Shown here: one piece after another, positions 61,398 to 64,000 of the stretch
Layout: each line of letters starts with the position of its first letter
How positions within the stretch are numbered: the stretch's first letter is position 1
From: Bradyrhizobium barranii subsp. apii
GTDB taxonomy: Bacteria; Pseudomonadota; Alphaproteobacteria; Rhizobiales; Xanthobacteraceae
Direction: 5' to 3'
Assembly: GCF_011516635.5 (NCBI RefSeq)
Contig: NZ_CP096255.1
Coordinates: 5,454,501 to 5,518,500, forward strand
DNA length: 64,000 bases
The notes under the pieces: model-generated
What the model saw: only the letters and a program-made list of their open reading frames with translations
What the model was told of the DNA's origin: nothing
Database searches by the model: none
Position numbers and translations under genes: made by a program

Positions 61398-62627
61398 ATG
61401 AAACAAGCTGATTCCTCGGCCAATCACAGCCGCCGCGCCCTGCTTCGATCCACGCTCGGCGCAGCCGCATTCATCACATTCCCCACGCAGCTTCTCGCCG
61501 CGCCTCCGGGCTTCGACGAATGGCGCGAGGGTTTTCGTGCACGCGCCATGGCGAAGGGCATTTCGGCTGCGACCTGGCAGCGCGCGATGGCGCGGGTCGA
61601 GCCCGACATGAGCGTGTTCAAGCAGATGCGCAACCAGCCCGAATTCCACGAGCAGGTCTGGCAATACATCAACCGCCGCGTCTCGGACTGGCGCATCATC
61701 AATGGCAAGATCGCGCTGAAAAACAACGAGGCGCTGCTCGCGCGCATCGAGCGTGATTTCGGCGTCGAGCGCGGCACGCTGCTGGCGCTGTGGGGCGTGG
61801 AGTCCGCCTATGGCGATCCGCTGGTGCAACAAAACCACATGACGCCGGTATTCCCCTCGCTCGCCGCGCTCGCCTGGAACGAGCCGCGCCGCAAAGCCTA
61901 TTGGGAGACCGAGCTGATCAACGCGCTGCGCATCGTCGACAAGGGCTGGAGCACGCCGGAGCAGATGCAGGGATCCTGGGCCGGCGCGATGGGGCATTCG
62001 CAATGGATGCCGGAGGTCTGGCTCAATGTCGGCATCGACTATGACGGCGACGGCAAGGTGTCGCCGTTCGGCAAGCCCGACGATGCACTGGGCTCAACGG
62101 CAAAGTACCTGGTCAATCGCGGCAAGTGGCGCCGTGGCGAGCACTGGGGCTACGAGGTGCGCGCGTCCGGCGATATGAGCGGCAACCGGACCTACGCGGC
62201 GTGGGCATCGGCCGGCGTCACCCGCGCCGACGGCCAGCCGTTTCCGCAACCGAATGCATCCGCGCAGATGTGGACGCCGGTTGCGGGCGGGCCGACATTC
62301 CTGCTGGGACCGAATTTCTATTCGGTGAAGAGCTACAATCCCTCGATGAACTATGCGCTCGCAATCTGCCATCTCGGCGACCGCTGCCTCGGCGCGCCAC
62401 CCTTCATCCAGCCCTTCCCCGGCTCAGAGCGCGCGCTGACGCTCGCCGAGGTGCAGGAGATGCAGACGCGCCTGACCAAGGCCGGGTTCGACACCGGCGG
62501 CACCGACGGCCGCGTCGGCAACGACACCATGAAGGCAATCAAGGATTTTCAGCAGCGCGCGGGGATCACGCCCGCCGATGGCTATGGCGGGCTGAAGGTG
62601 CTGGCGAAGCTGCGGCAAGGGTCGTAA
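61398..62627 (+). CDS. Lytic murein transglycosylase (MltB type) with peptidoglycan-binding domain
   Basis: 409 residues. A twin-arginine-like signal (NHSRRALLRSTLGAAAFI) leads to the MltB core: LLALWGVESAYGDPLVQQN with the catalytic Glu and GSWAGAMGHSQWMPEVWLN. A C-terminal peptidoglycan-binding domain follows (LTKAGFDTGGTDGRVGNDTM). It cleaves glycan strands of the murein sacculus in the periplasm. Confidence 0.92.
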   Translation: MKQADSSANHSRRALLRSTLGAAAFITFPTQLLAAPPGFDEWREGFRARAMAKGISAATWQRAMARVEPDMSVFKQMRNQPEFHEQVWQYINRRVSDWRIINGKIALKNNEALLARIERDFGVERGTLLALWGVESAYGDPLVQQNHMTPVFPSLAALAWNEPRRKAYWETELINALRIVDKGWSTPEQMQGSWAGAMGHSQWMPEVWLNVGIDYDGDGKVSPFGKPDDALGSTAKYLVNRGKWRRGEHWGYEVRASGDMSGNRTYAAWASAGVTRADGQPFPQPNASAQMWTPVAGGPTFLLGPNFYSVKSYNPSMNYALAICHLGDRCLGAPPFIQPFPGSERALTLAEVQEMQTRLTKAGFDTGGTDGRVGNDTMKAIKDFQQRAGITPADGYGGLKVLAKLRQGS

Positions 62628-62633
62628 CTTGCC

Positions 62634-63431
62634 TCAGTGCCTGTACTGCGGCTCTTCCGCGTCGAGCTGGCGGCGGATCGCGGCGAGATGCAATCGCGCG
62701 GATTCGGAATCGCCTTCGCGCATCTGCCTGTAGGTTTCCGCCGCGATCGCGGGATCGACCGGCAGCACTTTTCGTCCCGTCGACATCGCCAGCACCTGCA
62801 CCTCGGCGGCGCGCTCGAGATAATAGAGATCGTCCCAGGCCTCCGCGATGGTCGGCGCCAGCACCATCACGCCATGATGCTTCATGAAGACGATGTCGGC
62901 ATCGCCGACAGCGGATGCGATCCTCGCGCCCTCGCGGTTGTCGAGCGCGAGGCCGTTGTAATCGCGGTCCACTGCGGTGCGGCCGTAGAATTTCAGCGCG
63001 GTCTGCCCGGCCCAGATCAGGGGATCACCCTCGGTCATCGACAAAGCCGTGGCGTAGGGCATGTGGGTGTGGAAGGCGACCTTCGCGCGCGGCAGGCGCT
63101 TGTGCATCTCGGCATGGATGTAGAACGCGGTCGCCTCGGGCGCGCCCTCGCCGTCGAGCACGTTGCCGTGGAAATCGCAGATCAGGAGCTTTGACGCCGT
63201 CAGCTCGCGGAAGGCGTAGCCGTATGGATTGACCAGGAAGAGATCGTCATGGCCGGGCACCACGGCCGAGAAATGGTTGCAGATGCCCTCCTCAAAACCA
63301 TTGCGCGCGGCCATGCGGAAGCAGGCCGCGAGGTCCTCGCGCGCGGTGCGGATCGCGTCGGTGGCGAGATCAGGCCGGTTCGAGCGGAACGGCGCAGGTG
63401 CGGATGAGGAGGATTGAAGGCTGTGCGCCAT
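62634..63431 (-). CDS. Class II aldolase/adducin-family protein
   Basis: 265 residues from ATG 63431. The family pattern is clear: GICNHFSAVVPGHDDLFLVN, ELTASKLLICDFHGNVL, KVAFHTHMPYATALSM with the HTH metal ligands, and DIVFMKHHGVMVLAPTI. A zinc-dependent aldolase or sugar-phosphate epimerase type fold; the substrate is not known. Bradyrhizobial genomes have several. Confidence 0.88.
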   Translation of the reverse strand: MAHSLQSSSSAPAPFRSNRPDLATDAIRTAREDLAACFRMAARNGFEEGICNHFSAVVPGHDDLFLVNPYGYAFRELTASKLLICDFHGNVLDGEGAPEATAFYIHAEMHKRLPRAKVAFHTHMPYATALSMTEGDPLIWAGQTALKFYGRTAVDRDYNGLALDNREGARIASAVGDADIVFMKHHGVMVLAPTIAEAWDDLYYLERAAEVQVLAMSTGRKVLPVDPAIAAETYRQMREGDSESARLHLAAIRRQLDAEEPQYRH

Positions 63432-63539
63432 GGCGAAGGAAACCTCTTTCGGTCGGAAGAGGCCCGCGTTGTACAGGGCCGACGCCTCTGCGTCAGCCCC
63501 CGCCGGCGCCACCCTGCCCTTCGCGTCTTGCGCGGCGGC

Positions 63540-64000
63540 TTATTGCCGCCGCGGCACGCCGCCGGCGTTCATGCCGCCATCGATGACGAGCTCGCTGCCG
63601 GTGACGTAGCGCGACGCATCGGAGGCCAGATACAGCACGCCGGAGGCGATCTCCGCGGCCTGCCCGGCGCGACCGAGCGGCGTCGCGACCTTGGCCCGCT
63701 CCTCGGGGTCGATCGGGGCGTTCTGGCCGGCCCCCGTCGCCCCCGTCGGGATCTTGCCCCAGATCGGGGTGTCGATGATGCCGGGGTGCACGGAGTTGAC
63801 ACGAATGCCGTCGCCGGCCGCCGCACACTCCATCGCGATCGATTTGGCAAACAGCCGCACACCGCCTTTGGTCAGCGAATAGGCCGACAGGCCCGGCGCA
63901 CCGCGCAAGCCCGCGAGCGAGGACATCATGACGATGGAGCCGCCGCCGGTCTTGCGCATCAGCGGCAGGCAATGCTTCACGGACAGAAACACGCCGTCGA
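63540..64000 (-). CDS. Short-chain dehydrogenase/reductase (cut by window edge)
   Basis: The C-terminal about 150 residues are in the window; the N-terminal NAD(P)-binding part lies to the right. The catalytic Ser is in VMMSSLAG, the YxxxK pair in SAYSLTKGG, then VNSVHPGIIDTPIWG and YVTGSELVIDGGMNAG, the classical SDR end. The reaction is unknown. It is followed by the class II aldolase-like gene on the same strand with a 108-bp gap. Confidence 0.9.
   Translation of the reverse strand, partial: DGVFLSVKHCLPLMRKTGGGSIVMMSSLAGLRGAPGLSAYSLTKGGVRLFAKSIAMECAAAGDGIRVNSVHPGIIDTPIWGKIPTGATGAGQNAPIDPEERAKVATPLGRAGQAAEIASGVLYLASDASRYVTGSELVIDGGMNAGGVPRRQ

Overview
The window looks like a piece of a Bradyrhizobium-type alphaproteobacterial chromosome. 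It has high GC, many very small genes behind GGAGG-type ribosome sites, a two-domain cold-shock protein, HU, DUF2934, PilZ and CsbD proteins, an efp gene divergent from epmA-epmB, and tRNA genes with encoded CCA ends. The genus is inferred from gene content only; no rRNA or housekeeping marker was compared.

The left part (1-25.9 kb) is accessory DNA packed with insertion sequences. Three full copies of one 1429-bp IS256-family element lie at 6659-8087, 22098-23526 and 35615-37043, each with its own perfect 8-bp target duplication. A fourth copy (248-4274) is split by an IS21-family element (406-2997, 6-bp duplication). An IS701-like element (19164-20685), an IS5-like element (20690-21625) and a frameshifted IS1380-like element (23808-25444) follow. 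Between them is a prophage remnant on the minus strand (8.1-13.6 kb): a terminase-small-subunit-like gene cut by IS256, a 1024-aa virion-like protein, and a tail fibre carrying an SGNH esterase domain. Next is a three-gene operon (14125-19080): a calcineurin-like phosphoesterase, a CHAT-domain protease and a STAND NTPase fused to a patatin-like domain. The genes overlap by 4 and 11 bp and resemble a sensor/effector immunity system. The patatin part has lost both catalytic residues. The accessory block ends at the 3' end of a tRNA-Pro(UGG) gene (25938-26014).

The middle part (26-47 kb) mixes core genes (DUF192, double cold-shock protein, sirtuin, HU, glyoxalase, GST, PilZ, tRNA-Glu) with an IS91-like element carrying a tyrosine recombinase, many tiny genes and several decayed genes. 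A membrane-anchored trypsin-fold protein at 39286-40383 lacks the catalytic His and Ser. It sits between two ~110-bp inverted-repeat elements that look like REPINs. Two half copies and a RAYT-like transposase remnant lie nearby.

The right part (47-64 kb) is mostly ordinary chromosome: membrane and PilZ proteins, an acyl desaturase, a PrsW-like protease, an HdeD-like protein, a DAHP synthase preceded by an aromatic-codon leader peptide and attenuator, the EF-P lysylation module (epmB-epmA divergent from efp), an M23 peptidase, a MarR regulator divergent from a cupin/CMD gene pair with two palindromes between them, an MltB-type lytic transglycosylase, a class II aldolase-like protein and a truncated SDR gene at the edge.
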